Positions 42,728 to 52,742 of a stretch of DNA of 64,000 nucleotides are shown in pieces. The stretch is from JAFDWR01 sp038216655 (GTDB taxonomy: Bacteria; Armatimonadota; Fimbriimonadia; Fimbriimonadales; Fimbriimonadaceae), in NCBI GenBank assembly GCA_038216655.1, contig JBBQPZ010000002.1, positions 1-64,000 of the forward strand. The letters are read 5' to 3'. A program made the position numbers and the translations under genes. The notes below the pieces were generated by a model. It was not told the origin of the DNA. It did no database searches and saw only the letters and a list, made by a program, of their open reading frames with translations. Within the stretch, counting starts at the first letter, position 1; the number at the start of each line of letters is the position of its first letter.

Positions 42728-44056
42728 ATGGCCGACGACTTAACCCCGACCGTCGCGTATCCTCGACCCATCGAAGGCCCGCGCAACCGCTTTGGCTGGG
42801 TCGCGCTGTGGGTGATCCTCATCGGCCTAATCGTGCTTCAGGGGATCAGCTACTTCAGCCGCAAGCCGGGCTTGCCCTTGAATGCCGAGGAAGCCCGGCT
42901 CAAGTTCGCGGTTCAATCCAACTCTTCCGGATCCCTGCAGTCGCTGATAGCTTCCTTGGACGCCAAGCGCGCCAAGGACGAGAACGCCGAGCGGCTTTGG
43001 GTGATCGCCACTCACGAGGCGAAGCAGCCCGTCCCGGCCGAAGATATCCGCCGACTGGTGAACTCGAAGTTGAGCGACGGCGCGGTTCTTGGGCACATCT
43101 ACGAAGTCCAGAAGATGATCACGCCGCAGGTGAAATCGCTCGACAAGGTCCTCACCGACGATCGCTTCTCGACCCGGCTGGCGAAGGTCCATGCCCGTGA
43201 GAAGCAGGGAACTGGGAACTCCGGGCGGAGTGAGCTCCAGACTCAGGCCTCTGGCACGGCGATCGTGATCATCGGATTGCTGATCTTTGGCGGCATCGGG
43301 CTGTGGATCGCGTTCCTTAGTGCCCGGGCTACCGGCAACTTCCAACCCGAGGGACACCCGGCGATCCCGATGTCGCTCGGCGAAGCCGATGCTTTCGCGA
43401 TGCGCGCGGCGCAGATGCTCGGCATCTACATCCTGCTTCCCCTGATCATCGGGGTGACGTTCACGCTCATCGGTCCGATCCCAAGGGAGATCAAGGTCCT
43501 GGCTTCCGAGATCGCAATCCTACTCGGCACTCTCTGGCTCGTCACCCAGCCGGTCGATGGCGTCATGATCCCGCTCCGTCGCATGGGAATCCACACGGAC
43601 AAGTTGGTTCGAAACATCCTGCTGGGCATCTGTGCGGTGCCGATGAATTGGGTCCTGATGATTCCGGTGATGATGGCGAGCAAATTCCTATTCAGCGGCT
43701 TGCCCGAGCCAGAGCACCCCATCACCGTCGAACTCAGCAACCACCCTAGTGTCGCCACGATCCTCGGCCTGCTGTTTGCCGCCTCGTTCGTCGCGCCGAT
43801 CTTCGAGGAGTCGCTGTTCCGCGGGACCTTCCTCCCCGCGCTCTCAAGGGTGACGCGCAGCCCGATCACCGGCGCCCTCATCACCTCGCTCTTCTTCGCG
43901 ATGATCCACCCCACCGGCATCCCCGCCTGGCCCGGCCTTGCGACACTTGGCGCGATGAGCTGTCTCCTCGCCTACCAAACCCGCTCGCTGGTGCCGTCAA
44001 TGGTGATGCACGCGCTGCACAACGGCCTGACGCTCTGGATCACGCTGGCGCAATAG
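42728..44056 (+). CDS. CPBP-family intramembrane metalloprotease
   Basis: 442 aa from the ATG at 42728, which has AGGAAG 7 bases upstream. An N-terminal membrane anchor and a helical domain of about 130 residues precede several transmembrane helices. The Abi/CAAX-like protease motifs are EESLFRG (Glu-Glu and Arg), FFAMIHP and VMHALHNG, giving the expected metal-binding Glu/His set. Family members process prenylated or other membrane substrates; the substrate is unknown. Confidence 0.9.
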   Translation: MADDLTPTVAYPRPIEGPRNRFGWVALWVILIGLIVLQGISYFSRKPGLPLNAEEARLKFAVQSNSSGSLQSLIASLDAKRAKDENAERLWVIATHEAKQPVPAEDIRRLVNSKLSDGAVLGHIYEVQKMITPQVKSLDKVLTDDRFSTRLAKVHAREKQGTGNSGRSELQTQASGTAIVIIGLLIFGGIGLWIAFLSARATGNFQPEGHPAIPMSLGEADAFAMRAAQMLGIYILLPLIIGVTFTLIGPIPREIKVLASEIAILLGTLWLVTQPVDGVMIPLRRMGIHTDKLVRNILLGICAVPMNWVLMIPVMMASKFLFSGLPEPEHPITVELSNHPSVATILGLLFAASFVAPIFEESLFRGTFLPALSRVTRSPITGALITSLFFAMIHPTGIPAWPGLATLGAMSCLLAYQTRSLVPSMVMHALHNGLTLWITLAQ

Positions 44057-44063
44057 CTGGAAA

Positions 44064-44090
44064 GTGGCAGTGGCAGTGGCAGTGGCAGTG
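44064..44090. repeat. Hexamer microsatellite of GTGGCA units
   Basis: About four units of AGTGGC/CAGTGG. The inverse unit (CACTGC, ACTGCC) occurs at 44288-44302 on the far side of family I copy e, giving a mirror-image border. Confidence 0.8.
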
Positions 44091-44092
44091 CA

Positions 44093-44275
44093 ATTGTCAT
44101 CCCGAAGGATGTTTGTGCCGAGGGACCTGACGGTCATCGCATCTTGTTTGTATGGCGTTGACCACTGATCCCCGGGGAGACGAGCAAGAGTCGATGGCCG
44201 TCAGATTCCTCCACTCCGCCGCCTCCGTACGTGGCTAACCTACGAACGGCGAGGGCGGCGGCGATCGGAATGACA
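44093..44275. repeat. Family I palindromic intergenic repeat, copy e
   Basis: TTGTCATCCCGAAGGATG at the left end and GATCGGAATGACA at the right end. CCTGACGGTCATCG and GATGGCCGTCAGATTCC are mirrored inside. It lies between convergent genes. Confidence 0.8.
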
Positions 44276-44310
44276 TTTCCGCTCCGCACTGCCACTGCCA
44301 CTCAGCGAAT

Positions 44311-47050
44311 CTAGCCCGTGCTCTGCATGCCCGCCGCGATGCCGGCGAGGGTTTGGAGGACGGCTTCGCGCCAGGGACCGCGCTGCTCGTCTTCGCTGAG
44401 ACTCTCCCAGCGGTTCATGATCGCGATCTGCATCCGGTTGAGCGGGACCACCATCGGGTTCCGGAACTCGACCGTCCGCCGCACCACCGACGAGTGTTCG
44501 AGCAGGCTCTTCTGCCCGGTCAGATTCAAGACTGCCTCCACCGACCGCGCGTGATCCGCCTCGATAAAGCCTTGAATCCTCGCCCCTAATGACGCCGGCT
44601 GAACCCGTGCCGAATACAGCCGCGAAGTCTCCAAATGCGCCCTCTCAAGCTCGAGCTGGGCGTTGTCGATCACGGTTCGGAAGAACGGCCAGTCCTGATA
44701 CATCCGCCCCTGCAGCCCCTTATCTGAAACGGAAAGCAGCCCCTCACCAAGGCCATACCAACCCACAAGCACGTGCCGGCTCTGGACCCACGCGAAGTTC
44801 CATGGGATCGCCCGGAGTTGGTCGATCGTCTGCAGCGACTTGCCCGGCCGGAAGACCGGCCGCGACGCAATCGTCAAGTAGGAGATGAACTCGACCGGCG
44901 TCGCCTGCGAGTAGAACGCCCAGAACTCCTTGTCCTCGTGCACCACTTGCCGATACGCCCGCCGCGAGGCCTGCGCCATAGTCGCCATCGCTTCGCGGAA
45001 CTCGGGCGGCTCTGGATCGGAGTGGCCATCGGTCGCAAGGATCGTCGCGTTCACGATCTGCTCCAGGTGACGGTGCGCAATCGGCCGAAGCGCGTACCGG
45101 AACGAGATCACCTCACCCTGCTCGGTGAACCGAATCTGACCGCTGAAGCTCTTCGCCGGCTGGGACAGAATGGCCCGGTTCGCACGTCCACCGCCACGAC
45201 CCACCGTCCCCCCTCGACCGTGGAACAGGCGCAGCTCAATCCCCGCTCGATGGCAGACGTCGGCCAGCGAGGTCTGCGCCTCATACAGCGACCAGTTCGC
45301 CGCCAAGTACCCGCCGTCCTTGCTGGAATCCGAGTAACCAAGCATCACCTCCTGCCGGTCTCCCCGACTCGCGACGTGCCGACGGTAGATCGGCGTCTCG
45401 AACAAGGAAGTCATGATCGGCCCGCAATCCCTCAGGTCGTCGATCGTCTCGAACAGGGGCACCACATCGATATCGCTCTGGATCTCGCCGTCCCGGTTCA
45501 CATGCGCCAATCCGGCTTCCTTGGCCAAAAGGAGGACCTCAAGCAAATCGCTCGCGCCGTGGGTCATCGACACGATGTACGCCTGAATCGTCTCCGCGGA
45601 GAGCTCCGCCTTGGCCCGCCGGATGGTCCGGAACACGTCGAGCACGTTCGCCGACTTCGGCGAAGGGACATAGTCCGGCGACACCAGCGGACGGGGATTC
45701 ATGAGCTCTCCCGTGAGCACAGCGATCTTGTCCGATTCCGAGAGCGCCGCGTAGCCGATGCAGACGCCCGCCACCGCCAAAAGCTCATCCACCGTCCGCT
45801 CGTGCTCTTCCGAGTGCTGACGGATATCCAGGGTCGCGAGATGGAAGCCAAATACCTCGATCCGGCGCATTAGGCGAGGCAGGGTGCCCGCCTCGGTGAG
45901 GATGCCCGCCGAGTTCTCCTTCAGGCTGCGCGCGATCATGCGCAGATCGTTAAGCAGGTTCTCAGCCGAAAACGAAGCCGCGCGAGGGTCCTTCAGCATC
46001 GCCTCCAGCCGGGCCTCCCAGACGAAGCACTTGAGCACGTAGCGCTCTTGGGCGTAGCGGTGAAGCCTTGCCTCAGAGAGCTTGACCGTCTCCAAGTCCG
46101 CGGAGAGCGACGCCTCAAGTTCGGCCCGAAACCGACACCAGCTTGACGCTCTGGGTCAACTCACGCCGCAGCACGGCCAGCGAGCGAAGATGGTGTCGCA
46201 GGGCCAAGTCTCGGTGCTCCAATAGCGTGTTCCAAGTCTCGTCCGCGGTGACGTTCGGATTCCCGTCGCGGTCACCGCCGACCCAAGACCGGTACGCAAT
46301 CAGGGCGGGGACACTCCACTCGGCATTCGGATAGTGCTTTCCGAGGGCGCGCTCCAGGTCCTCATAGAGCCAGGGCACTACCTCCAGGATCGTCCGCTCG
46401 AAGAAATACATGGCGTTCCGCACCTCTTCTCGTACCGTCAGCGACGACGAGCGCATCTCATCGGTCTGCCAGAGCTCGGTCAGCGCCCGATGCACCCGAC
46501 CCTCGATGCGCCACTTCGTGTCGAGCGGGAAGCGCAGGTTCGGCGCGTCTGATTCCTCGGTGATCGCCAGCGCGACCTGAAGGAGCTTGTCGAGCACGGC
46601 ACGACGACGCGCCTCGGTGGGGTGCGCGGTGAGCGTCGGCACGATCAAAATTCGACTGAGCAAGACCCGAACCTCTTCCGCGCTTCGGCCCTTGCTCTTC
46701 AAAGTTGCGATGGCCTCGTCAATCGACTCGTTTCGCTGGGCTCCACGTCGACTCCGGTTCACCCGGACGATCTCCTTCTGCTCCGCCACGTTCAAAAGCT
46801 GGAACATCACGGTGAACGCCCGGCACACTGCGCGCAGCCGCTCGGGGTCCTTGAGCTCGGGGTGGGTGGCGAAGATATCCGCCGCATCGCCGCCCTCGCC
46901 GAGGAGCTCCCTCGCCAAAGCGATCAACTCCTGCCCTTCCTGTTGCCGCAGCACGTCGCCGAGCGCGGCGTCCAGGCGCCTCACGTCGGTATCGAGCGGC
47001 TCGGAGAGCCCGTGGGCGCCCGCATCGAGGCTCAGGAAGGGGGTCGACAT
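44311..47050 (-). pseudogene. ppc: Phosphoenolpyruvate carboxylase, single-base frameshift
   Basis: This would carboxylate phosphoenolpyruvate to oxaloacetate. The N-terminal half (from MSTPFLSLDAG at 47050) has the catalytic text LTAHPTEARRRAV and WVGGDRDGNPNVTA and ends early after SVKLVSVSGRT. The rest runs in another frame and contains MLGYSDSSKDGGYLAANW, FHGRGGTVGRGGGRANRAI and the usual C-terminus (LNRMQIAIMNRW, QTLAGIAAGMQSTG). Removing one C from the CCC at 46125-46127 restores SVSAELEASLSADLE, as expected. So one base is inserted; the remainder is intact. The start at 47050 is 7 bases after TAGGCT. Confidence 0.9.
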
Positions 47051-47057
47051 GTCTTTG

Positions 47058-47063
47058 AGCCTA
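47058..47063 (-). promoter_or_regulatory. -10 box TAGGCT of ppc, leaderless
   Basis: TAGGCT lies 7 bases before the ATG at 47050 on the minus strand, favouring this start over the TTG at 47080. Confidence 0.5.
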
Positions 47064-47093
47064 CTCAACTTGCTGTCCAACCGCGAAGGGGCC

Positions 47094-47099
47094 TAACAT
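47094..47099 (+). promoter_or_regulatory. -10 box TAACAT of the 47106 gene, leaderless
   Basis: TAACAT lies 6 bases before the ATG at 47106. It is divergent from the ppc promoter, with only 30 bases between the two boxes. Confidence 0.55.
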
Positions 47100-47105
47100 G
47101 GGCAT

Positions 47106-47540
47106 ATGACTTCCTACGCGATGCTCGCGGTTCTCCTCCTTTCGCCGGTCCGGATGCAGACCTACGTAAACGCTCGCTTCGGCTACTCAGTCGACGTTCC
47201 GGCCAACCTGACCGCGGGACCGGAGTCGGAGAACGCCGACGGCCGCGTCTACTCCGGGAGGGGATTGACCGTCACCATCTACGGCTCCTACGGAGTCCTT
47301 GGGGCTAAAGAGGAGTACAAGATGAGCTGTGAAAGGTGGGCGAAAACGGGGAAGATCGCGCACAAGGAGTTCCACCCCACCTACTTCCTTATCAGCGGAG
47401 CATCCGGGAAGCGGCTTTTCTCTCAGAAAACGCTCACCGGCAAGGATGTTTTCGCGACGGTCAGCGTCGAATATCCGGCTTCTCAGTCAAAGTCTTTCGC
47501 TCCGACGCTTACCTATATCCTCAAGTCGCTCAAGCTCTAA
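47106..47540 (+). CDS. Small exported protein of unknown function
   Basis: 144 aa. A short hydrophobic N-terminus (MTSYAMLAVLLLSPVRM) looks like a signal. The mature part starts YVNARFGYSVDVPANLTAGPESENADGRVYSGRGLTVTIYG. This resembles the small beta-sheet proteins that read 'FGYSV.yP...' in many bacteria and bind unknown ligands. No catalytic residues are evident. It is divergently transcribed from ppc and its 3' end overlaps the convergent DUF58 gene by 4 bases. Confidence 0.75.
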   Translation: MTSYAMLAVLLLSPVRMQTYVNARFGYSVDVPANLTAGPESENADGRVYSGRGLTVTIYGSYGVLGAKEEYKMSCERWAKTGKIAHKEFHPTYFLISGASGKRLFSQKTLTGKDVFATVSVEYPASQSKSFAPTLTYILKSLKL

Positions 47541-48844
47541 AGCAACGAGCGTTCCTTGACCATGAAGTAGAACGACACCAGCGCCGCGGCCAGCTCCTGG
47601 GGCTCCGCTTCGAGGTTGTGGACCCCCGCCGCCGAGAGCACCGACTCGGCCTCTTTGCGGTCCTCTTGGAGAAGTATCGCAGCAGACTTCTTATACATAT
47701 CCCGCTCCGTCAAAGTGCGGCTGGCGAGCACTTCGCCGATTCGCCCGTCTCCCACGCGCGCCATCAAGACAAGATGGCGCTTGGTCAACGGCCCGAGCGC
47801 GACCATCAAGTCCCGAGCGCGGGACGCGTCCTCCAAATCCGTGAACGCCACGACCAGGGAGCGGCGCTTCCAGCGCGACCCGAGATAGGCGAACGCCCCG
47901 CGTGCATCGCTTTCCAACGGCTCTGCGACCTGGTCGTGCAGCGCCTCGATAATCTGACCAACCTGAGTCCGACCCTTCCGCGGCGGGATGTAGCGCCGAA
48001 CCGTGTCCGAGAACACGAGCAGCCCCACCTGGTCGCCAGCGATCGCCGCCGCGTGGGTGAGCATCAGAATCGCGTCGAGCGCGTGATCCAGCTTGCGAAC
48101 CCCGTTCACCTCGGACAGCATGTGCCGCCCGACGTCAATCACCAGCATCACGGACTGGTTGCGCTCCTGCTCGAACTGACGCACTACGACCTTGCCGCTG
48201 CGCGCCGAGGCCTTCCAGTCGATCTTCCGGTAGTCGTCCCCCTCGGAATACTCGCGCAATGACTCGAACTCGGTCCCAAGCCCGCGCATCCGCGAGCGGC
48301 GAATCCCTATCTCGCGCAAACGGCCCTTTTGCTTCAACAGATCAAACTCGCGCAGCGCCAAGACGTTCGGGTAGACCCGCACCGGCTGGGAAGTCGACAG
48401 CTTCACGTCCCGCACGACCAGCCCGAAGGGGCACTGGATTCGTAGGAAGGTGCCTCGGAAGAAGTCGCTACCCCGCTCGAACGGCTTCACCGAGTAACTG
48501 CGCTCGATCTCGTCGCCCGGCTCAATCGTCACCTGCCATTCGCGGTTCGTTGACTCGAAGGCGGGCGGAACCTCGTCGCGAATCCGCGCGGTGATCGTAT
48601 GGTCCCCGTCGTTCTCGATGAAGAGGGTGACCTTGTTGGAGGTCCGAACCGACAAGACCGGGTCCATCTTTCGCCGGACCCGCAGTCCCTTCCAATCGGG
48701 AGCCAGCAGACCGGAGATCCATGCCATCCCGATGATCGCGAGGTTATACAAAACCCCGAGGTAGGGAGACCCGGCGCTCGCGGCGAGGCCGGCGATCGGT
48801 AAACCGAGCGCCACCAAGCCCCAGAAGCGTCGCGTCGGCACCAT
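47537..48844 (-). CDS. DUF58 domain protein
   Basis: 435 aa. Two N-terminal hydrophobic segments (GLVALGLPIAGLAASAG and LGVLYNLAIIGMAWISGLL) are followed by a beta-rich domain. The DUF58 core has LREYSEGDDYRKIDWKASARSGKVVVRQFEQERNQSVMLVIDVGRHM, where DVGRH occupies a vWA-like metal site. DUF58 proteins usually work with a MoxR AAA+ ATPase, but none is adjacent here. The start ATG at 48844 lies 33 bases from the divergent RDD gene, so the two share a promoter region. Confidence 0.88.
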   Translation of the reverse strand: MVPTRRFWGLVALGLPIAGLAASAGSPYLGVLYNLAIIGMAWISGLLAPDWKGLRVRRKMDPVLSVRTSNKVTLFIENDGDHTITARIRDEVPPAFESTNREWQVTIEPGDEIERSYSVKPFERGSDFFRGTFLRIQCPFGLVVRDVKLSTSQPVRVYPNVLALREFDLLKQKGRLREIGIRRSRMRGLGTEFESLREYSEGDDYRKIDWKASARSGKVVVRQFEQERNQSVMLVIDVGRHMLSEVNGVRKLDHALDAILMLTHAAAIAGDQVGLLVFSDTVRRYIPPRKGRTQVGQIIEALHDQVAEPLESDARGAFAYLGSRWKRRSLVVAFTDLEDASRARDLMVALGPLTKRHLVLMARVGDGRIGEVLASRTLTERDMYKKSAAILLQEDRKEAESVLSAAGVHNLEAEPQELAAALVSFYFMVKERSLL

Positions 48845-48865
48845 GAACTGTTCCTATCGGAGGGG

Positions 48866-48871
48866 TAGCAT
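48866..48871 (+). promoter_or_regulatory. -10 box TAGCAT of the RDD gene, leaderless
   Basis: TAGCAT lies 6 bases before the GTG at 48878. The divergent DUF58 gene has TAGGAA 6 bases before its own ATG. Confidence 0.55.
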
Positions 48872-48877
48872 CGACTC

Positions 48878-49621
48878 GTGGATCACGATCTCGCGGTGCT
48901 AAGCCCAGAGAAGACGATTGTAACCTACCGCATCGCGGGATTGGGATCGCGCATTGGGGCCCACCTTCTCGACGTGATGCTCGTGATCCTCATCATGGTC
49001 GGGATTTCCATGGCGGGTGGCTTCCTGACGATGGCAAGCCCCGAAATTGGGCAGATGATCATGATGATCGGCATCACCGCGACTCCATTCCTCTACTTCA
49101 TCCTTCAGGAAGGCTTCTGGAACGGCCGCACTATCGGCAAGCTCGCGGTCGGACTGCGAGTACGGATGGAAGACGGCACCCCGATTACTATGACGGCCGC
49201 CATCGGTCGCAACTTGATCCGCGTCGCCGACTTCCTCCCAGGAACGTATTTCGTGGGACTCCTCGCAATCTTCACGACCCCGCGGTCGCAGCGGCTCGGC
49301 GATATGGTAGCGAACACCGTAGTGATCCACGAGCGACGACCGATTGCCTACTTTGTTCCTGCGCCGCATGTGGCCGGATTTCACCCCCTAGAGGGGCGCG
49401 TCGGCGACCTCAAAGGAATGACCGACGACGAGTACGCCTCGCTCCGTAAGTTCTGCGACCGCTTCCCGACCCTGCACCCGACGGTTCAAGAGCGACTCGT
49501 GCGCGATGTGTTCCTCCCGATCGCGTCGAAAAGAGGTATTCCATTCGTGCCGAACGTCCATCCCATCTACCTTGCCGAAGCCGCGGTCATGAAGTACGGA
49601 CGTGAGCACGGAATGCTGTAA
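48878..49621 (+). CDS. RDD family membrane protein
   Basis: 247 aa. The RDD domain shows Arg-Asp type residues in the first helix (GLGSRIGAHLLDVMLVILIM), then GFWNGRTIGKLAVGLRVRMEDG and LIRVADFLPGTYFVGLLAIFTTPRSQRLGDMVANTVVI. Three transmembrane helices occupy residues 25-145. The C-terminal 95 residues are soluble and helical. RDD proteins are often linked to transport or envelope functions; the role is unknown here. GTG start, leaderless. Confidence 0.9.
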   Translation: MDHDLAVLSPEKTIVTYRIAGLGSRIGAHLLDVMLVILIMVGISMAGGFLTMASPEIGQMIMMIGITATPFLYFILQEGFWNGRTIGKLAVGLRVRMEDGTPITMTAAIGRNLIRVADFLPGTYFVGLLAIFTTPRSQRLGDMVANTVVIHERRPIAYFVPAPHVAGFHPLEGRVGDLKGMTDDEYASLRKFCDRFPTLHPTVQERLVRDVFLPIASKRGIPFVPNVHPIYLAEAAVMKYGREHGML

Positions 49622-49847
49622 GGGATGTGGACAGACGGTGGAAGACTGGTGAGGGTTCCGAATAGGGGGAAAACCGTCTTCAAAAAACCTAAACAGACAG
49701 TGGTTTATCCACCATGTTTTCCACGACCTGATTGGTTAAGGTTTTAACGCAGTTGAACTTAAAAATGGGTGCGAATTGAGCCTTGAAACCTACACCTTTC
49801 GGAGTTTTCCCCAATTTCGAAGAGCGTAATAACAGATACAGAATTCC
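49622..49847. other. Candidate replication-origin-like region upstream of recF
   Basis: This 226-bp spacer is more AT-rich than its surroundings. It holds DnaA-box-like words: TTATCCACC (49705-49713, 8 of 9 to TTATCCACA), TTTTCCACG (49717-49725, 7 of 9), CTGTCCACA on the minus strand (49626-49634, 7 of 9) and TTTTCCCCA (49805-49813, 7 of 9). recF follows, which often lies near oriC. dnaA and dnaN are not in the window. It may be an origin, a former origin, or a DnaA-regulated promoter. Confidence 0.35.
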
Positions 49848-50993
49848 ATGATTGAGAATGAGGTTTCAGAGATGACGGCGGATAACTCCGAGAGCGGCTA
49901 TATCTTCGGCTTGGCCGACCTGCGTCTCGTCGATTTCCGAAACTACGCTCTTGCCGAGGCAACCCTCAGCCCGGGATTCAACGTCATTGCGGGACCCAAT
50001 GCCCAGGGGAAGACCAACTTCCTGGAAGCAATCTACCTCCTGTCCACGGCTCGGCTTCTTCGAGGTCAACGAGATGCCGAAGCCATCCGCGAGGGTGCAG
50101 GACGCGCACGGGTCGAAGGAACGCTTCTGGGTAGCTCCACTTCGATCGGGGTCGATCTCGCTGCGGGAGTTCGCAAGCGCGCCCAGCTCAACGGCCTTTC
50201 GCTTCCCCGAGCTTCGGACCTCCTCGGCCGCATACCGAGCGTCTGCGTCAGCACCGTGGACATGGAGATCGTTCGCGGTGAACCGAGCGAGAGACGCCTG
50301 TTCATCGACCTAGAGATGAGCGCCCTATATCCCGCTTACCTTCGGGACTTGACCCACTACAAGCGAGCGCTTGAACAACGCAATGCTCTGCTGAAGGACT
50401 CCCGGGAGTGGATGAAACCCGCCGAGACCTTCGAGGTGTGGGAAGAGCAGCTTGCCAAGCACGGCTCCGCCCTTCGCAAACACCGGCAGCAGTATCTCGA
50501 AATCCTCCAACCGTCGTTGGCCGAGTCTCATCGCCACATGGGGCAGGGAGAGGCCCTGGAGGTCCGCTACGACCTGCGAGACCCCGCAACCGAATCGGAA
50601 GACCTCTTGTGCGCTTTGGGGGCTACAAGGGGCCAGGACGTGGCCAGAGGGTCCACATCTCCCGGTCCACATCGCGATGATCTTGCGTTCACCATCGATG
50701 GTCGGGACGTCCGGCTCTTTGGCTCACAAGGACAGCAGCGAACGGCGGTGATTGCGCTGAAGATGGCAACGCTCGAGGTGACACGAGCCCAGTTCGGCGC
50801 GCCTCCCGTTTTGCTTCTCGACGACATTTTTTCGGATCTTGACCTCACACGTCGCGAAAATCTTGTTAAATTAGTCATCGCCAAAGCGGGACAGGCAGTA
50901 CTGACCTGTACCGAGGCGGCGGCAGTCGGGCCAGAAATCCTAGAACTGGCCAAGGTGTTTGAAGTGAGGGCAGGTTCGATCCAAGCGCAATGA
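49848..50993 (+). CDS. recF: DNA replication and repair protein RecF
   Basis: 381 aa. An SMC/ABC-like ATPase that loads RecA at gaps with RecO and RecR. LVDFRNYALAEATLSPGFNVIAGPNAQGKTNFLEAIYLL holds Walker A, GSQGQQRTAVIALKMA is the signature motif and PPVLLLDDIFSDLDLTRRENL is Walker B. The ATG at 49848 adds about 22 residues before the conserved start; an ATG at 49872 is an alternative. The stop overlaps the next ATG (ATGA), so recF and the DUF721 gene are coupled, as in many bacteria. Confidence 0.95.
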   Translation: MIENEVSEMTADNSESGYIFGLADLRLVDFRNYALAEATLSPGFNVIAGPNAQGKTNFLEAIYLLSTARLLRGQRDAEAIREGAGRARVEGTLLGSSTSIGVDLAAGVRKRAQLNGLSLPRASDLLGRIPSVCVSTVDMEIVRGEPSERRLFIDLEMSALYPAYLRDLTHYKRALEQRNALLKDSREWMKPAETFEVWEEQLAKHGSALRKHRQQYLEILQPSLAESHRHMGQGEALEVRYDLRDPATESEDLLCALGATRGQDVARGSTSPGPHRDDLAFTIDGRDVRLFGSQGQQRTAVIALKMATLEVTRAQFGAPPVLLLDDIFSDLDLTRRENLVKLVIAKAGQAVLTCTEAAAVGPEILELAKVFEVRAGSIQAQ

Positions 50994-51394
50994 AGAAGGT
51001 CAGCGACATGATCGGGGCGGCGATTGGCCGGGAAGAGGTGGCTCGCTTGGTGCGGGCGAACCTGATCCTGCGCGACTGGCCGGCGATCGTGGGGCCGATG
51101 CTTGCGGCCCGGTCGCATCCCGACAAGTTCGAACGCGGCACCGTCTGGGTCGCGGTCGAGGGAAGTGCCTGGGCGCAGGAGCTGCGGATGTCGAAGGAGA
51201 CGATCCTTCGGAGGCTGCGGACCCGGTCGGATGAGCCGGCCCTGTTCCAGGACATCCGCTTCGGGGTGCGGCCTCTGCCCGCTCCGGTGGTGCCTGGTGC
51301 CGAGCCCGTCGAAGCTGGACCCCCTCCTTCCGGCTCGATCCGCGAGATCGCCGAACGCCGACTGCAAGAATGGCACGATGCGGGCGGAACTTGA
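50990..51394 (+). CDS. DUF721 protein, DciA-like
   Basis: 134 aa. The domain reads RANLILRDWPAIVGPMLAARSHPDKFERGTVWVAVEGSAWAQELRMSKETILRRL, which fits DUF721/DciA. DciA helps load the replicative helicase DnaB in bacteria without DnaC. A Pro-rich linker separates a short C-terminal helix (IREIAERRLQEWHDAGG). It is coupled to recF upstream and overlaps comEC by 17 bases, giving a recF-dciA-comEC operon. Confidence 0.85.
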   Translation: MKKVSDMIGAAIGREEVARLVRANLILRDWPAIVGPMLAARSHPDKFERGTVWVAVEGSAWAQELRMSKETILRRLRTRSDEPALFQDIRFGVRPLPAPVVPGAEPVEAGPPPSGSIREIAERRLQEWHDAGGT

Positions 51395-52742
51395 ACATCG
51401 ACCGCTCCTGATTGCCGCGGCGGCGCTGACCCTGGGTCTGGTCATGCCCAGAGAGTTGCCGTTGGTCTTGCTCTGGCTGGCCGGATTCTTCTTTCTGCGA
51501 TCGATGCCCAGCCGCGCTCTGTGGTCCGTCGCGGCTTTGCTTGGCGTTCTCTTGGCACCGGAGCCGCCGGGTGTGGGGGTGACGGAAAACGTCTACGTGG
51601 ACCGAGAAGCGACCGTCGCCGCCGTCCCTGACGAGCGCCCGGATTTCACCTTCACCCTCTTCGATTTCGGATCGATGAAGGTTATGGTCATTCTTCCTCC
51701 CCATTTCCACCTCGACTTAGGCGATCGAGTGCACGTCCGGGGGGTTATCACACCTCTGAACGAGAGTTCGGACGCGCATTGGTTGGAGCAAGGGGTCTTG
51801 GGACACCTCACCCTCGAGGCCGGCCAAGTACAATTTGTTAGCCATGCTAGTTGGATATTTCAAGTGTCGTCTTCGTGGCGAAATGGGGTGATCTCGTTTG
51901 CCAATCGGGCCTTGCCCGAGGATGAATCAGCCCTGATCGGAGCCTTATGCTTTAGCGCCCGAGGCATGGTTGATAACAACCGATCCGCCGCCCTCAAGTC
52001 GACCGGGATTATCCACATCGCGGCGGCATCGGGGCTCCACGTCATCATTCTTGGCGCGATGGCACAGGCCTTCCTGGTTCTACTTCCGATTCCACGGGCG
52101 GTGGTGGTGGGTCTGGTCGCGCTGTTGCTCGGCCTCTACGCGATTGCCGCCGGTCTGCATCCGCCGGTGATTCGGGCGGGGCTCATGGCTACGGCCGGCT
52201 CGTTCGCGTATCTCTTCCGGCGCGAATCAGACTCGCTGTCGAGTCTGTCCCTGGCGGCGATCGCGGTCTTGCTTTGGACTCCCGCCAGCGTGTTCGACAT
52301 CGGATTTCATATTAGCTTCCTGGTCGTCGGCGGTCTGGCTTTCTACGGTTCACGACAGTCTGACGCATCCATTCGGGGCGAGTTGAAGCAGTCGGTGAGG
52401 AGCGGGCTCGTGGCCAGTGCCGCCGCCGCGCCGATTGTGGCGTTCAACTACGGGGCCATCTCGTTGATCGGCTTCGCGGCGAACATCGTTGCTGTGCTGG
52501 TCGCCGGGCCGATCGTGGTTCTGTCGATGCTGGGCTGGATCTTCTCGAGCTTTGCGGAGGGCGTCGGCCGCGTGTTGATGCGGCTCGCGGGCACCTTGGC
52601 GAACGGGCTAGGCGCCTTCCTCGACACCCTCGGACCGTTGCCCTGGACGTCGATTGACGTCCCGAGGTTTTCGGCGTACTGGCTGCTCGTGATGTACGGG
52701 GTTCCGCTGCTGTTCTGGAGGAAGCATCTTCGCCAACCGTAG
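51378..52742 (+). CDS. comEC: ComEC membrane channel part (Competence domain)
   Basis: 454 aa from the ATG at 51378. ComEC forms the inner-membrane channel for DNA uptake in natural transformation. An N-terminal pair of hydrophobic segments and a soluble domain are followed by the Competence domain with IIHIAAASGLHVIILGAMAQAF and LHPPVIRAGLMATAG, then further helices. It stops at FWRKHLRQP, just before the metallo-beta-lactamase domain. That domain continues in the +1 frame with no proper start codon. The most likely reading is one gene with a single extra base between 52693 and 52740. Confidence 0.88.
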   Translation: MRAELEHRPLLIAAAALTLGLVMPRELPLVLLWLAGFFFLRSMPSRALWSVAALLGVLLAPEPPGVGVTENVYVDREATVAAVPDERPDFTFTLFDFGSMKVMVILPPHFHLDLGDRVHVRGVITPLNESSDAHWLEQGVLGHLTLEAGQVQFVSHASWIFQVSSSWRNGVISFANRALPEDESALIGALCFSARGMVDNNRSAALKSTGIIHIAAASGLHVIILGAMAQAFLVLLPIPRAVVVGLVALLLGLYAIAAGLHPPVIRAGLMATAGSFAYLFRRESDSLSSLSLAAIAVLLWTPASVFDIGFHISFLVVGGLAFYGSRQSDASIRGELKQSVRSGLVASAAAAPIVAFNYGAISLIGFAANIVAVLVAGPIVVLSMLGWIFSSFAEGVGRVLMRLAGTLANGLGAFLDTLGPLPWTSIDVPRFSAYWLLVMYGVPLLFWRKHLRQP

